A stretch of DNA of 64,000 nucleotides from Symsagittifera roscoffensis (GCF_963678635.1 NC_087063.1:1772073-1836072), one strand, 5' to 3'. Shown: positions 1 through 13,100, counted from the stretch's first letter. Program-made: numbers and translations. The notes: generated by a model from the sequence alone, not told the origin.

Positions 1-900
1 CCGAGCTCAAAAACTGGGCTCTAATGGAAGGGTATTTGCAGAGGTCTCTAAAGCATTCCAGCGGGTAATCCAACCAAAAAATGACCATATTTTCGAGGGA
101 GCGGGAGTTGAGATAGAGCCAGATTTAAAAACAAGGCTAATATGGTTTTAGTTATGCGGAATAAACAATTTCGTATTATCAAATTAAATTCAAGTTTTAA
201 TGATCTTAGAACCTTCCAACTGATCCTATAATCAAACACAAGTACAAACAAACTAGATTTTAAGAAGACCCACCTCTTATAATTTGAGCCCGATTCCGAC
301 TTAAAGAAGCCCTTGTCGAAGCAGAAGACAAAACAAAGGGAGTGTCTTATTGCTCTTCAAAGAAGATCTCGCTCATTTGCTGAAAACATATTGAAGTACT
401 GCTTGTGACGGATTAGAAGTCATTAAGATTTTTTCACTCCAAAGGTGTATGTTTTAAGCGTCAAATTGTCGCCAGACGATTTTGAGACTAGCAAAAAATA
501 ATTACGAATTAGTTTATTTGAGCAATTGTTCTAATTTCAAATCGTATTTATGACTTTAACGAAGTTTTGCGCGTAAATTCTAAACAGCACAGAAAATTCG
601 TTTAGCTCAACTTTTTCTACAAATCACACGACACTAAATGTTTTACTTAGGGTATCCCTTTGTGCGACAAATAGGATCAGTTGTATGAGTATCATATTTT
701 CAAGCTCTGCATATTTTGTCAATGCGATTGATGGGCGATGCTTTGTGCTAAAATGATGACTTTTATAGACCAAAGTTTGCGCCATTACAATCTTCGACCT
801 AATCTCAAAATTCAGCAAAACCGGGTGTTTTATATTCAAGAAGCAAAAAATGTTCCAAGCAAAAAAAAAGCGAAGCAAAAATTTTCCCAGCAAAAGTTTT
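1..900. other. AT-rich DNA, no supported gene
   Basis: I see no convincing coding region on either strand. Short open frames here have no recognisable domain, no compositional shift and no splice-consistent neighbours. The right end runs into a dispersed repeat that starts near 930. Confidence 0.5.
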
Positions 901-929
901 TTTTTCAAGTAATTGCAATCTTATTATTA

Positions 930-2060
930 ACCAGAAGAAATAGAACAAAACTGCTCGTATCAGGGCAAAGAGTTGAATGATCCGACTGCCTTTTTAGGTC
1001 TATGGCGCAGTAACTACATAAAACAACTAAATGTTGTTAAATAAAAAGAAACTTTTGTAATAAAAAGTTTGAGATTTTTTGTAAAAATCATCCCCCACAC
1101 GCCATATAAAGTGCAAAGTGATAGATTTCGCTCCTAGTAACAATCAATTATGGCAAAAAAAGCTTCCTTCAACCAATTTGGCGGATTTTTAAGAAGGATT
1201 AAGTCTCCGCTTCCGCGTTTAAATCTCCGCTTACGCGTTCATCACGAAACAATCCTTAAGCCCCCATCACGAAACACGATCACCGGTAAAAACAATTCGC
1301 ATTCAAGCTCAAGACAACAATACTTTTTGAATATAATAAAAAGTTTCCGTCAAAAATGGCTAGTTAAAACATTACGATAGAAGCACATTTTTGTGTTTGT
1401 ACGTTCCTGGATTCCAAAGACAAGCCTTCAAACAAGTTCCAAAATGTAAATGGATTCCACTTAAAAAAATTTCTGTGCATTCCGTGTACAAATACCTGTA
1501 GCGTAAATTGTGTCCGTATGTTAGTTTTGTTGTGGATTCCGCAACCAGCAAATATTGATAGTTGTTCGGGATTCCGGAATTTTAAAGGGATTCCGCAAAT
1601 TTATGCGGATTCCGCTTACAATTTGCCGATTCCACATACAGGTGCGGATTCCACGAGAACTTAATTGTACTAAACACATATATTATTATTTGTTTATGGA
1701 TTCCACAAAGTGTTCCGGGTTACGCAAATTTTGTAGCGAATTCAACAAATTTTGTTGCGGATTCCGCAACGTTGCCTGTTTTTGGAGCGATTTTGAGCAT
1801 GACAGTGTTTTAGCTACTGGTCCGTGGAAACCAAAACAGCAAAAAAGATCGAAGAAAATTAGCAATGTCGCGGAATCCGCAACAATTCAGTTTTTGGCCT
1901 GTTGCGACATCCGCTTACAGTTCACAAAATGCACAGTTTGGCCTCGTGATGAAAGTCGAAGTTTGCCCGAAGTAAAAAACCACCCCAAGCACAAACATTT
2001 TGTTACTTTTGTTACGAAAGTCGAAACAAAATCATCAAAATTGATTAAAAAGTTTGCTGA
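930..2060 (-). repeat. Dispersed repeat C copy, interrupted by an insertion
   Basis: This is a reverse-orientation copy of the family that forms a tandem array at 51.7-53.0 kb. Shared landmarks are CTGCTCGTATCAGGGC near 950, ATCATCCCCCACACGCCATA near 1088, the segment TCGCTCCTAGTAACAATCAA near 1130 and TCCGTCAAAAATGGCTAGTT near 1349. The expected continuation (ACCACCCC..GCACAAA..GTTACTTTTGTTACGAAAGTCG) appears only at about 1955-2030. The stretch 1372-1955 therefore looks like an insertion into the repeat. The 76- and 176-residue open frames here read repeat sequence and are not called as genes. Confidence 0.6.
1372..1955. repeat. GGATTCC-motif cluster inserted in repeat C
   Basis: About a dozen copies of GGATTCC or one-base variants, often as GCGGATTCCGC or TGGATTCCAC, occur in roughly 500 bases (near 1411, 1452, 1533, 1569, 1589, 1606, 1627, 1645, 1699, 1757 and inverted at 1872). 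Spacing is irregular, so this is not a simple tandem satellite. It separates two halves of a repeat that are adjacent in other copies. I do not recognise the element. Confidence 0.5.
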
Positions 2061-5030
2061 AAAGTTTTTAAACACTGAGAACTAAAAATTCCGGCCAGTG
2101 AATCAGATCATGTCACCGCTGTCGCTAAAATAGTCAGGAAAGCATTCTTATTCAAGTCAGTTTCTCTCACAACTGATGAAATGATTTCGATTTGTTTAAT
2201 ATATATGACAGCGATGGATGTTCCTTTCAGTGTGTTTTTCCAAAGCTTAGATATAAGGTTTTGATCATATAGGAAAAAACACGTTTGATGAAAATGACTT
2301 CTTCACCCCACGGTCGTTGCTGAAATATAAGTGATATATTTCTATTTTACGCATTTTAATCCATTAATTATATCAAATAGCATCTCAATTTGGAAAAATT
2401 TTGAGCTGTACCAAATAACTGAATCGGAAATTTCTTGCGCTCCGATTGCTGCAAATAGAGATTTTAGTACCAAAACCAAACGCACTGGCTCCTTAAATTT
2501 CAATAACATGAAATAATGTTTTCAACTAGGAGCTCGAGGCATCAATGTTTTGCAGACCCTACAAAAAATTTGGCAAAATTGTTTTTTTTCGAAGGTCGAA
2601 ATTGAACTGATTTGGAGAGTTTTCTGATAGTTATTAAACTCCCATATTCTACAAATTTTAAGACAGATAAAACATTTTTTGAAATTTGAACTCATGACCT
2701 CGATACCTTCCAAATGGTATAAAACTACTTTTTCAAAAAAGGAAGTTGAAAATGCACTTTTATATTGTTCACAGGAGGTTACAAGTCTTACTTTACCTTA
2801 AAAAAATTGATTAGCTCAATTTATTTTGGGTTTTTCAATGGCTTGTCAAACAATTTTTTCAAAATAATTGGAAAAACTTCTACAATTGGATTCGACATTT
2901 TTTATCATAAAAACGAAAAAAGTTTCAGTATCTCTCTGGAATCTGATCATGATTTTATCTGATGATGATCATGAAGCAAAATTGAAAAAAGCATAAATTA
3001 TTTGGGCTTCGTCTTTTGAGATTAAATTAAATTTAATTGATGTCACGGAAAAGTTCTGGTAGCTTTTTACGTTTGTCTTATTTATCAAACAGGTTCTTAT
3101 CAAATATAGTCACGATTAGACTGTTAAAAAAATTCTTTTAGTCATCGTAACTATGTTTTTTGAGTACGCAAAACACTTTCAAACACTTACTAACTCAAAC
3201 ATGAACAGATCCCACTTAAAGGATTAAAGAATTTCAGAGAAGTCTTAAGGTCACTGTAAAAGTCAAAACTAATCAAACATTTCAGTCGGGCTTTCCTGTC
3301 TTTTAAATATGCTGACTATGCTACTCGATTGCTTTTATATTTATGGAAATTTCACAATCCATTTCAATTTATTTGTATCAAGAAAAAAACCGGCATTCTT
3401 AGATTAGAATGCCTTTTCTTGTCAATAAAAAAGTTTTCAGTAAAAACATAAAACTTTTATCCTTTTTTCCTTTTAACTCTCACATGCTATTTAAAATACA
3501 AATTGGTATAATTTTCGTTTTGTAACGAATTAAAAACTTGCTTCAATTTAATATGGCCTGAAAGAAAATAGTTGCGTTTTTTGAATAAGACAAATTGTAT
3601 TGCCTGGTAATTATCCCACTTGGCAATTTTTAAGCCCCAAAACTTTGCCCAAAGTGATACAAATAATTTATCTGTTTAATTGTGATCTCAGTGCATGTGT
3701 GTTTATCAAATTATATTTAAACTTTTCTTCAAAATCAGAAGTTTGTCTGAAGAAAAAAAATAAGTGACTGTTGACTGTCTAGTGATTGCCAACTGTATTT
3801 TCAGGTGTTTTAAGTAAACTGATGAATTAGATTTAACCTTTTTGAAAATTAATTTTAAAAAAAATGAAGTATCCTGCATCGATTTGTTTTGGTATCGAAA
3901 CAAGTTCCAACAAAAAAGGTTCATTGAAAAATTGAATTTGATTTTAAAATGGAAAAGACTATAATTGTTTTCTTCTACGTGTGAAAATCATCTAGTAAAT
4001 TAAAGTCGTATCATCCATGACCTTTTGGTAGATTGAGATAAACCGAGATTAAAATTTCATGCTCGGTTTTTTTTCGGGCTCTGATAACTTTCTATCACTC
4101 CGCTAGCCAGCAAAACAAAAAATTACTATTTAGACTTCCGACTGATTCTAAAATAGGCATGATGAGTGATTAGAATAATGAGAAAATTTTTGATATTTTT
4201 ACAATTACATGTAGGTTTATCCATTACATAAAAAATTGATGATTATGCCAGGTGGGGAAGATTTAAAACCAAGAATGTTCGTATATCAAAGCAAAGCCGT
4301 GAATATTCCGGCTGCGCCCGTACAGCTGAAGGAAAACTTTTGTTCCAAAACAAATAGGGTAAAAAAATATAAAAATTGACATGATTTTTCTAATTTTGTT
4401 ATCTTTTTAATTCCATACATGAATGTTAAATACAACAGATTATTTTTAGCGTCTATTATTTGTTCAAAAGACCAAATTGATGGCGCAAAAAGGATTTGGA
4501 ATGATTTTTTTGGTCACGTAGGTTATAAGAGCACAACATATCTGGCGTTAATTATTCCATATTGTCAAGCAGGCAGTTTTTAAAACTCTAAACTTCACAA
4601 AAGTTGAAAATCTTTTTAAAATTGATCTCAGGTCAACGATAAATTTCAGAAAGTATACACTAAAAAAAAAATTTCAGCATTTAATTTAGCCACTTTTCAA
4701 CTGTTTTTTTTTTTAATTTGAGAGGTATCAATTTTTGTGGAGTATTGACGTTTTGAGCTCAAATTTTAAAAGAAATTTCACTTTTAATCACTTTTTGTAA
4801 AATTTCGGCGGTTTGTAGGTTAACGCGCAATATGTTTCGTTCTGCTAACGAGTAAAAACGATTATTTAACCCGGCTCAATAATCATTCTAAAAAGATTTG
4901 AGGCAAGCTAAAAGTAACTTTATGGATGGTGAAAACATCAATTTATACTTCAAATAGCGTAAGGAGGAATCTGTTCGAAAAAAAATTTCTGAAAAAACAC
5001 TCCATTTATTTTCAAATTTTATTTTTTCTT
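2061..5030. other. AT-rich non-coding DNA, no supported gene
   Basis: Poly-A/T-rich sequence with only short open frames, none showing a recognisable domain or biased composition. Nothing else seen. Confidence 0.45.
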
Positions 5031-5110
5031 AATGAAGATGAATCATTGCTGAGACCTTTACGGGCAGTCGGAACATGCAACGCTTCGCCATGATACGAGC
5101 AGTTTTGTGT
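5031..5110 (+). repeat. Repeat C fragment
   Basis: It contains the family end signature: ACCTTTACGGGCAGTCGGAA, then TTCGCCATGATACGAGCAGT. This matches the ends of the array copies near 51950, 52486 and 53002, and the inverted copy near 950. Confidence 0.55.
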
Positions 5111-5159
5111 TGTTTTTGAGAAAAGAAATGCTCACGAACTAATTTATACATTGCGTGAT

Positions 5160-5780
5160 TCAGTGTTGACTTTTATTTATTTGGTTTGGGAAGTGCCGCA
5201 AGGCCGATCGTATTCGCTTTGATGAAATGGCATGTCGAAAAATTTATTACCAGCACTGAACCCAAGTCACAACCCACCCTTACCTTAGCCCTCCCCTTTT
5301 TATTTCCGACCCACTTATTTTACTAATCTGACTATCGCACTAGGGTTTTAGCATGCGGTTTGAACAGCAGGGTTCCGGAGAATTATTTCCTAGCTCCAGT
5401 TTGATAGAAGGGTCATAATTTAGCTAAAGCCTAGCGTAAGGACAAATTAAAGTCCTGTCCTGGGCATAATATCTAGACACGGTTCCTATATTGTCGAGAG
5501 AGTTTTATTGGGCCAGGGTGGTTGTGAGAATTTAGAAGGGGTAGGGCGATATATTTGCATGTTTTACAATGTACCCATTTAGTAGTTAAAACTGCAAACA
5601 GCCAAGTGTAAGAAAACTTACCCAAAATAACCAATTAGCCTACAGAATAGAACCACACAATGCTCGCAGATTGTTAGAGAAATAGAAGTTATGCTAATTG
5701 AAGGGCTATCATTGGGACCGGGTCGCTGGTTATAAACTTATATGGAGATCCGTTGCCACTTCGTAGGAAAGGGCTAAACT
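5160..5780. other. GC-richer unassigned non-coding segment
   Basis: Composition is clearly less AT-rich than the flanks and low in homopolymers, but all frames are interrupted. It could be a decayed mobile element, a long terminal repeat or a non-coding transcript. I recognise no RNA family or protein in it. Confidence 0.3.
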
Positions 5781-7300
5781 TATTTACTTGTTTATGGCTC
5801 TGCACATAAATCCTTCCTCCAGTATTTGGGTCTCTTCATTTTATGGGTTAATGTTGTTTGCCAAAAGTAAGAAGAGAAAAACAAAACATTCGACCTCCGA
5901 TAATTTTTTTTCACTTTTTACCAAAACAACAAACTTTTCAGTCAGCTTGAAAAGAAAGTTACGGTGCATCAGCTTTATGTTTTATAAATTTTAATGTTTT
6001 TATTGCGGTTTGAAAAAAAAACAAACAACATCTTTTTTGCAAAAATGAAGCTGTTTTGGATATGCATTAGTAGAATTACAAGAATACGACGTTATTTCGA
6101 GTTGGTTTGCTGTATTTTGATATTTTAAAAAATATTTTGGCTGATATAAAAATAGGCGCAGATATTTGGGCCTTCACCCAATTAGTCATTTGATCGACGT
6201 TTTTTTGAAGAAAAGCTTTTAAAAGGTACAAGATTTGTTAAAGAGGTAAGATTGTTTTCAAATAATATTGTAGAAAAATTGAAATGCGAGAGTATTGTCC
6301 TAAGAAAAAATTTTACAGAATGGTGATTGAGGTCTGTGTTTTAAATTCATCAAGTGGGGTTTGAAATCTTTTTTGGCGCTAAGTTTTCACAACTTCTGGC
6401 TGTCAGTTCTGATGTTTTAGGCGACTGAAAACTTTTTCAGACCTGATTTTTTATACTATTTGTATGTGAAATTGAAAATTTCGATATAGAGAAACGGAAA
6501 TGGTCTCCAAATGTAAGTTTTAGAAAAAAAAACTGTCAATTTTGAAGTTTTTAGAATGAAAAAGTTGTCAATTTTCCAGTTTTCACGCTTTTAAAGTGCC
6601 ATTTCCGAAAGTGTTCAACAGGAAAGCTGCTTTTAAAAAAATGTTCACGCCTCTTTTCCAGCCGTTTCAGCTGAATGAAGAGTGAAGAATACCGGATTTT
6701 CAATTGTTCACTTCGCAAAACCTATTTTTTTCTGGATTTTATTTCCAAATTCCCTTAATTTCTCAAAAACTCCCAAAGAAAAAGTAAATCAAAACGTTAC
6801 AAAAGAAGTGTTTTGTTTTGAAGCGCACTTGATTGTGTCAGTATGCTATAGCCATTAACTGGCTTCAAGCATCAATAGAGAAACTTCAAAGAAGTTTTCA
6901 AGATGAAAGAAGAAAAGACGATAAAAGTCTTTTCATCGATATGATATTAATCCTTTGGTCAATGAAAGAAAAAACATATCAACAATAGAAAACAAAATTT
7001 TCATCACTCACGTCAAAATCTGAAGCTTAGACCATATTAAATTTAGCTGTGTGACTTAATATAATAATTCTGCGTCGTGTTTTAACCAGATTAGAATGGC
7101 ACTCTTAGTACACATACACTGATTGCTGTACATTTTTGCATAACTGATTGTTTGCAGCAAACCAGCCAAAATTCTGTCAGAGTATCCGTTTGCTACTGTG
7201 TTATTTCCTAAAGTTTTGCTTAATTTAATAAAAAAAACTTCAAAAAAATGCTAGAAAATTATTACTTTTATTTAATACTGGCTGTACTTAAGTTTCTCAA
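5781..7300. other. AT-rich intergenic DNA
   Basis: No supported gene. It presumably contains the 5' flank of the small gene starting at 7301, but I cannot define a promoter. Confidence 0.4.
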
Positions 7301-7816
7301 ATGAGTGATCTAGACAGAAGCATTTTGAATATCTTAACTGCCGTTGGAGTGATTTGCGGAATCGTAGTTTTTGCTATTATGTTTGCAATATTGTCGTACT
7401 TTCACATAACCCACGCTAAAAAGCAACACGCGAGACACAAAAGAAAATCCGAACCAGGAACCCCGGTCCGATCTCGGGAACCCTCACTGTCGGAATCCCG
7501 ACATCCCCAGATACCTGGAATCCCATCGCCAACAGCCAAAACTCCAAAATGGCCTTCGATGTCTTCTCAAGTAACGCTCCAAGTTCCAGAAACCCGGCGT
7601 CCAAACAACAATGCCAACTCAAATGTACGGATAGCGCTGAATGGGAAGGAATTGGGTTCGAATACCCAGGCAAACGAAAGTGCAAAGCTGCCCTCAATGT
7701 ATGCGGTGGGTTCGTCAGTAGCAGCTTTCAAAAGACTTCTAAACAATCGCAATAGAATTCCGTCCACCCAAGACGTCAATGCGTACCCCATGGAAGAAAT
7801 GGAGTTGGAAAGATGA
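7301..7816 (+). CDS. Predicted single-pass membrane protein, 171 aa
   Basis: Complete ATG-to-TGA frame in one exon. The N-terminus is short and polar (MSDLDRS). Residues about 9-35 form a hydrophobic helix (ILTAVGVICGIVVFAIMFAI), followed by a basic stop-transfer stretch (KKQHARHKRK, about 40-50). This predicts a signal-anchor protein with N-terminus out and C-terminus in. The remaining 120 residues are polar and rich in Ser, Pro and Asn, with several SP/TP sites (EPGTPVRS, GIPSPTAKTP), and end in an acidic tail (MEEMELER). I recognise no family and assign no function. The body is clearly more GC-rich than its surroundings, and an ATTAAA signal lies about 110 bases after the stop. Both support a real gene, though the single exon and lack of a known homologue leave doubt. 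Confidence 0.65.
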   Translation: MSDLDRSILNILTAVGVICGIVVFAIMFAILSYFHITHAKKQHARHKRKSEPGTPVRSREPSLSESRHPQIPGIPSPTAKTPKWPSMSSQVTLQVPETRRPNNNANSNVRIALNGKELGSNTQANESAKLPSMYAVGSSVAAFKRLLNNRNRIPSTQDVNAYPMEEMELER

Positions 7817-8271
7817 CCTTCTAAACTATCAGTGAGACATGTTATAAATTAAGAATTTAAGAGCAACTTTAAAGTTTTAATTAGTGCAATAGCCATCATC
7901 TGTGAATTTCAAATACATTGAAAATTAAAGTTTTTGCGATAAAATGGAATTTGTTTTTCCTCAGCTACATAAACAGACATCAAATTTGCATTTTTCGATC
8001 GATCAAATGAACAGATTTTTAAGTTTTGTCTGTGAAGTTGGCAACAGATACATACTCGATTCTAACTTACATGGGGATAAAAATTTGATCATAGTCTTTT
8101 CGAGACAACCTCGCTCCAAAATTTTGAATGAACTTAAAAAGTTTTGACTCAGAGTGAAAATGTTGCCAAAACTTGTGAAGTCAGCAATAGATTCGACAAA
8201 ACTGATCAAAGTAAGTTAATTGAACTAATCTCATTGGTTAGTCTAAGCCCATATAAAACTTGCAAGTACAT
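7817..8271. other. Intergenic, 3' flank of the 7301 gene
   Basis: It includes a possible polyadenylation signal (ATTAAA near 7924). No other feature supported. Confidence 0.35.
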
Positions 8272-8533
8272 AGGGGCGGGGATAAGCTCGAGGTGGGAGG
8301 GGACGGATTTTCAAAAAAAATCCGAAATTTTGTCGACCTTTTTTTTAGGTCAACCAAATTGATTTTCCGAGCTCGACCAAAATTTAGTTTATAAAGCGCT
8401 TCCCCCTTAAAATTAGTATATATTGGCGGTGATGGCACCTTCAGAAAAATTTAAGGGTCCGTCAGCCAAAAATGGATGTCTCAAAAAAATTCAAAGGGGG
8501 TCGAATCCCTGAGGGGGGGGGGGGGGGGGGGGG
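8272..8533 (+). mobile_element. GGGGCGGATCTAGG-family MITE, diverged copy
   Basis: It starts AGGGGCGGGGATAAGCTCGA. The family core follows: TTTTGTCGACC, TTTTTTTAGGTCAACCAAAT, ATTTTCCGAGCTC, ATTGGCGGTGATGGC. The copy closes with GGGGGTCGAATCCCTGA and a run of 21 G. Same order of blocks as at 26.66, 29.02, 37.40 and 44.30 kb. Confidence 0.65.
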
Positions 8534-9516
8534 AGGCACAATCAAGTGCGCTTCAAAACAGAACACTTCTTTTGTAACGTTTCGATTTACTTTTTCATTG
8601 GGAGTTTCTGATTGAGCTGAGCTGAAAAATAACTGCGTTTGGGCTTAAAACTTTCAATTTCACTGTTTACCTTCAAAAAATCCTTCTTTAGGTTCAAAAA
8701 ACTATATGTCAACTATTACTGTCTAAAAACATGAGCATTTTTTGTAAATTGCTTGGACTAAAAATCAATTTTAAATTCAATATGTAGCTGAGTTCACATT
8801 TTCTAGCAATCGGTTCATTCGGAGTCTAAGTTTTGAAAAGTCATTATTGATTTAGAAGCAGGGGGCTAAAAAGTTTGTTCCGGAGCGCTGATTGGCTACT
8901 CGATCACATTTTTTTTTGTAAAACAGAACCAAAAATATTTGATCTAAGTGATTCAAATGTATTATATGGAGGCTAATATGATTGGTTTTCTCTTTTGACA
9001 ATTAAAAAACAAAATTATTGGAAAAGTGACTGGGACTATTGTCAAAAAATTAAGAAAAAGAGTTTTTCTTTATATATCAGACATTTCAATATTTCAACAG
9101 CAAGCAAATTGGAATGATTTATCAATCAAAATAACTGCTTATCTTAATCTTATTCATCAGCCGTGCTTTAGTCACATCTTTGAAAAAAATTATGTCTATC
9201 GTAAATCATCGATGCAGAAGAACTCAGATGAAAGCAGCTGGTTTTTGATATCTCAACCTTCAGTATTATTCACTTTTTTGGTCTGTTTTTTACGCTATTT
9301 TGGGAATAAGGCACGTCTTCAGCTTCTCAAATAGTACATTTTTAGATAGCAAGTTCCCTAAACTTCTAACGCTGCTTCGAGAATGTTTTCAGCAAAAAGT
9401 ATCTGTTGTCATTGTTTTGGCAATTTTGGCTCTCTTGAGCAAATTCATCGGCCAAAAAATGGTTCTAAACCAGCAGTTCCAGGTGAATTAACTTCTTTCC
9501 GAGTGGTTAATTTATA
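8534..9516. other. AT-rich intergenic DNA, no supported gene
   Basis: Only short frames of repetitive composition. Nothing supported. Confidence 0.4.
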
Positions 9517-9722
9517 AAGAGAGTTGCCAAAAATTGGAGCAGACAGAACTAACAAAAAAGAGCAAATGACTTATTTCAGAAAACTTTTTCACGCGAAAGC
9601 AAAATTTTTAAACAGAAAATATGACTCAAAGTCACCGTAAAGTTCAAATTTGCTTGCAAAGTTGGCTCAAATTGGCAGATTGCTCTTTTAATTGTTTTTT
9701 GTCTGTTCTAACTTTTTGCTAC
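9517..9722. mobile_element. MITE family B copy 1 (inverted-repeat element)
   Basis: About 206 bp with imperfect inverted ends. The left end reads AGAGAGTTGCCAAAAATTGG, then AGCAGACAGAACTAAC. The reverse complement of the right end reads AGTAGCAAAAAGTTAGAACA, then GACAAAAAACAATTAAAAGA. Related copies lie at 49.61-49.82 and 50.09-50.30 kb, inside the last intron of the IQCH gene. Target-site duplication not resolved. Confidence 0.6.
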
Positions 9723-10132
9723 TAATTATAGTTTACGCCAAGTTTTTGTCTATAGAATTGGACAAAACCGGTGCTTTAAGGTTAATTGTTTTTTTTACGT
9801 GCTCGAAAACATGTCTTATACATTGAAACGACTGAACGATTTGATTTAGACGTCAAAAAGATCAAATTAGATTACATAACTTCGTTGAGGTTCGTTGGCG
9901 GAAAAGAATTTGGTCAAGATTTTGGCATTAACTTTAAGACGTTATTGCCCACAATTTGGCATTTACTATAAAAGTCGTCTCCAAAATATTATAGAATTAA
10001 CTATAAATTTATTTTCACGTTATTAAGAATTAAATTGATGAGATTTGAATTAATTAAAAAGAGCAACCTTTCTGTTTTGACAGAGTTTTAGAGGCAATTT
10101 TGGCAATTCAATTCGAACAACCTTGAGTCATG

Positions 10133-13100
10133 AAATCTGTCTGAAAATATAGCCTTTGCATTCAAAATTTTCCTGAATTAGATCAACTGCTTTTTAAAAT
10201 ATATATTTTGTCTGAACATTTTGCTAATAATTAATCTCTACGCCAAACGTTTGTGTTGCTTTTTTGGTCAATGAATTTGATTTAACGAAGTTGATTCACG
10301 TAACCGCTCATTTGACGGTAATAGCAATAAAACAAAACAAAAATATCAGTCAGCTTTTTTTCAATTTGATTTTAATTACTATAAATCAACTGGACTGTTA
10401 TTTGAATGAAGGGTTCAATTTTGCCCTAATTAAAGGTCAACCATTGTTGTAAAGAAAGCTGAAGAATTTAAGACTAAGCTTTCAAATAAGAGAAATTTAT
10501 AAGAAAAAAGCTACCAAACCATCCTTAACGCGTTTCAACAAATCAGTAGAACTTAAAATACTTTTTTAACCAAGAAAAACTCTTTTCAGCTGATTAAAAA
10601 ACTCAACATCCAACATAGTGCTATGTGGGTTCCAAATTTTGCCATGTAATCTCATAAAATATATAATGGCATCAAAAACAATTTCCCAGTGGTCTTTTGA
10701 AGAGTGCGTTTCATTGCTCTGCGCAAATAACCACCGAACGCTCCCAAGCATTCCCAAAAGCAAGCATTCCCAAAAGCAGTTGAAAAAAGTAGCCGCAGAA
10801 ATTTTGCAGCAAAAAATATAGTTTTTGCATGTTCATTTGTTAAAAAATAATTGTTTCGACCCTTGAAAATGACGCAATTTTGTCATCCGGCATATGTGTT
10901 GTTTTTTGAATTTTTCTTTCTATACAAAATTAGGTGACACAAATAATCATTGTAGTGTATCGAGTGATATGGAATATTAGAGATGACAACGACCTCACAA
11001 ATTGTTGTAGCTAAAACTTAGAAAAAAATTGAAGGCTTAACTTTTAAGTTTTTCAGTTCAATTTTCAAAAAAAAACTGCTGCCATCTATGGATAATTTTT
11101 AATGATTCTCAAATATGCCTATGTTAAGGATGTTGTTCAGATCCTTTCATCGCAGCACGTACAAAAACTGAAATAGTTTTAAATAACTTAATTTGTTGTT
11201 TCTGACATATTTGTGGTCGGCGCTATCTGTGCTACTTGCACAAGCACCGGCTATGTTTGTTGATTTTGTTTTCAGTTTGTTATGCAGAACATTTTTTGTA
11301 AATTCCTAAATTAAATTCACTAAGATTTTATTGGTGATCAAACAACAAACACACTAGCATTCTCAGAACATAAACCGTTTTTTTTTTGCAAATTTACACA
11401 ACTTTGCCAACTCGAGTTAAGTAATTTTCAAAATTCTCAATCACAAGGAATAACACAAAATCCATGAGCTCAAAATGATACGACTCATTTTCTACATTAG
11501 GAAAGGTTCAGCACTTTTGATGACGGAATATTTGTGCCACTTGTTTTTCTCGACAAGTTTCAATTTTTTAACTGGCATTTTTTATCTTTGTCACTTTACT
11601 TTATCTAATTTATTGGTAACAAATATCAGAAAAGTATTTAAGTCATTTCACCGAAAGCAAAATTATACAACTTGCATGTTTTACACATTTAAAATTGAAA
11701 AAAAAACCTATTGCTATATGTCTGTCTCGAAATAAATTTTTAGTTTTTAAAAGTGTTTCGACTATATTTTTAAATTCCGCTATTTTAAAATACTTTCTAT
11801 AACAAGATATATTTCAAAAAAGCTTTGAAAATTTATCACTTTGATTCGATTTGCAAGAAATCAAGACAAATTTTTGCGCGTTTGTTATTTTCCACGCCAA
11901 AATCAGCTACCACAAAAAATCATATGAGAAAGTTTAGTGTTATAACATAATAAAATATAATTAAATCTTTACAAACAAAATTCGAACAACGTTGAGAAAA
12001 ATGTAGAGAAAAAACGGTTTAAGACTTGGTTTTTTGTCTTGATTTGAACGAATAAAGCAAGCCAGCAGGGTTACAAAAGCTTTTTTTTCGATAGCTTAAA
12101 AGCTTACCTACGTTAGCTCAGATTTAAACGTACAAACTTAGGTTTATTCGAGTAACGCTAGTTTTTTTAGTATTTTAGCGGCCTTTTGGAATAAAAAACT
12201 TCAAATTTTCAAAAGACTCCAATAAAAAAGGGAAAATTATGTGAAAGTTTTTCATGTTGTTTTTCCCGTTTTTCTATTTTGTTTTTCAATTTGCTGATTT
12301 CACTTTGGCTGTCGTTTATGCCTGATCTCTGAGTTTTTCGTTCTGCTGCTTTTAGTCATACCACACCGGAAAAAAAAACAACGCAACTTTGAAAAAACTT
12401 TTTTGTATTTTTTAAGACTATGGTCGGATCATTCTGTGCTACTTGCGAAGTAACCGGCTATAATTTTTTTTGTACCATTTCCATTTTTTAAAATTTTTCC
12501 CGCTCATGCTTTGTAAGATACAAAAAAAATTTGCCGGGTAGTAATATAAACAAACTACTAGCCTTAACTCGTTTTTGATTGATTTAGTTTGCTCCTCACT
12601 TTTGTAGAAGCATGGAATATATCCTTTTTTTTCTGAGTAGAAAAATGTCTGATCTTTTTAATAGGCTTTGGTGAAAACTTGACCTTAGGCTACTATAATA
12701 GGCAGGAGTTCGCGCCGTATAATTCAGCTTTTGCAGTGCTTAAATAGTTTTCTTTTCAGCTTAGGTTTTTTTTGCACTCAAATTAATCCCAGAGACTTGT
12801 TTGGTTTTTAAAAATCGATTTTGTTTGAAACATTAATTTATTAGGTTGTCCAATAAATTGTTAACTAACATAAAGCGTATTTTTAAAGCTATTCATACTC
12901 CTTCACCAAGTATTATGAACCAAAAATCAGAATAAATTTATTACATCCAAAATCAATTAACGAATTTACCAAATGAAATGCAACAAAATCCATTATAATA
13001 GCTTTTACTTTGTTCGAATGCAATTCAAACTTTTTTATACAAACAATTAGGAAATGTATGAAATTCAGTTTTCTAGCAAAAATAAACATAAATCGAATTA

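Noticed and set aside
1150-2085. Frames of 76 and 176 codons
   Set aside because: They read through dispersed repeat C and the GGATTCC cluster and have no domain.
7645-7670. GGGTTCGAATACCC, resembling a tRNA T-arm
   Set aside because: It lies inside a coding frame and there is no cloverleaf or A-box around it.
10264-11735. Small plus-strand frames repeated identically at 15654-17134
   Set aside because: They are identical because the DNA is duplicated. No domain, codon bias or transcript signal supports them.
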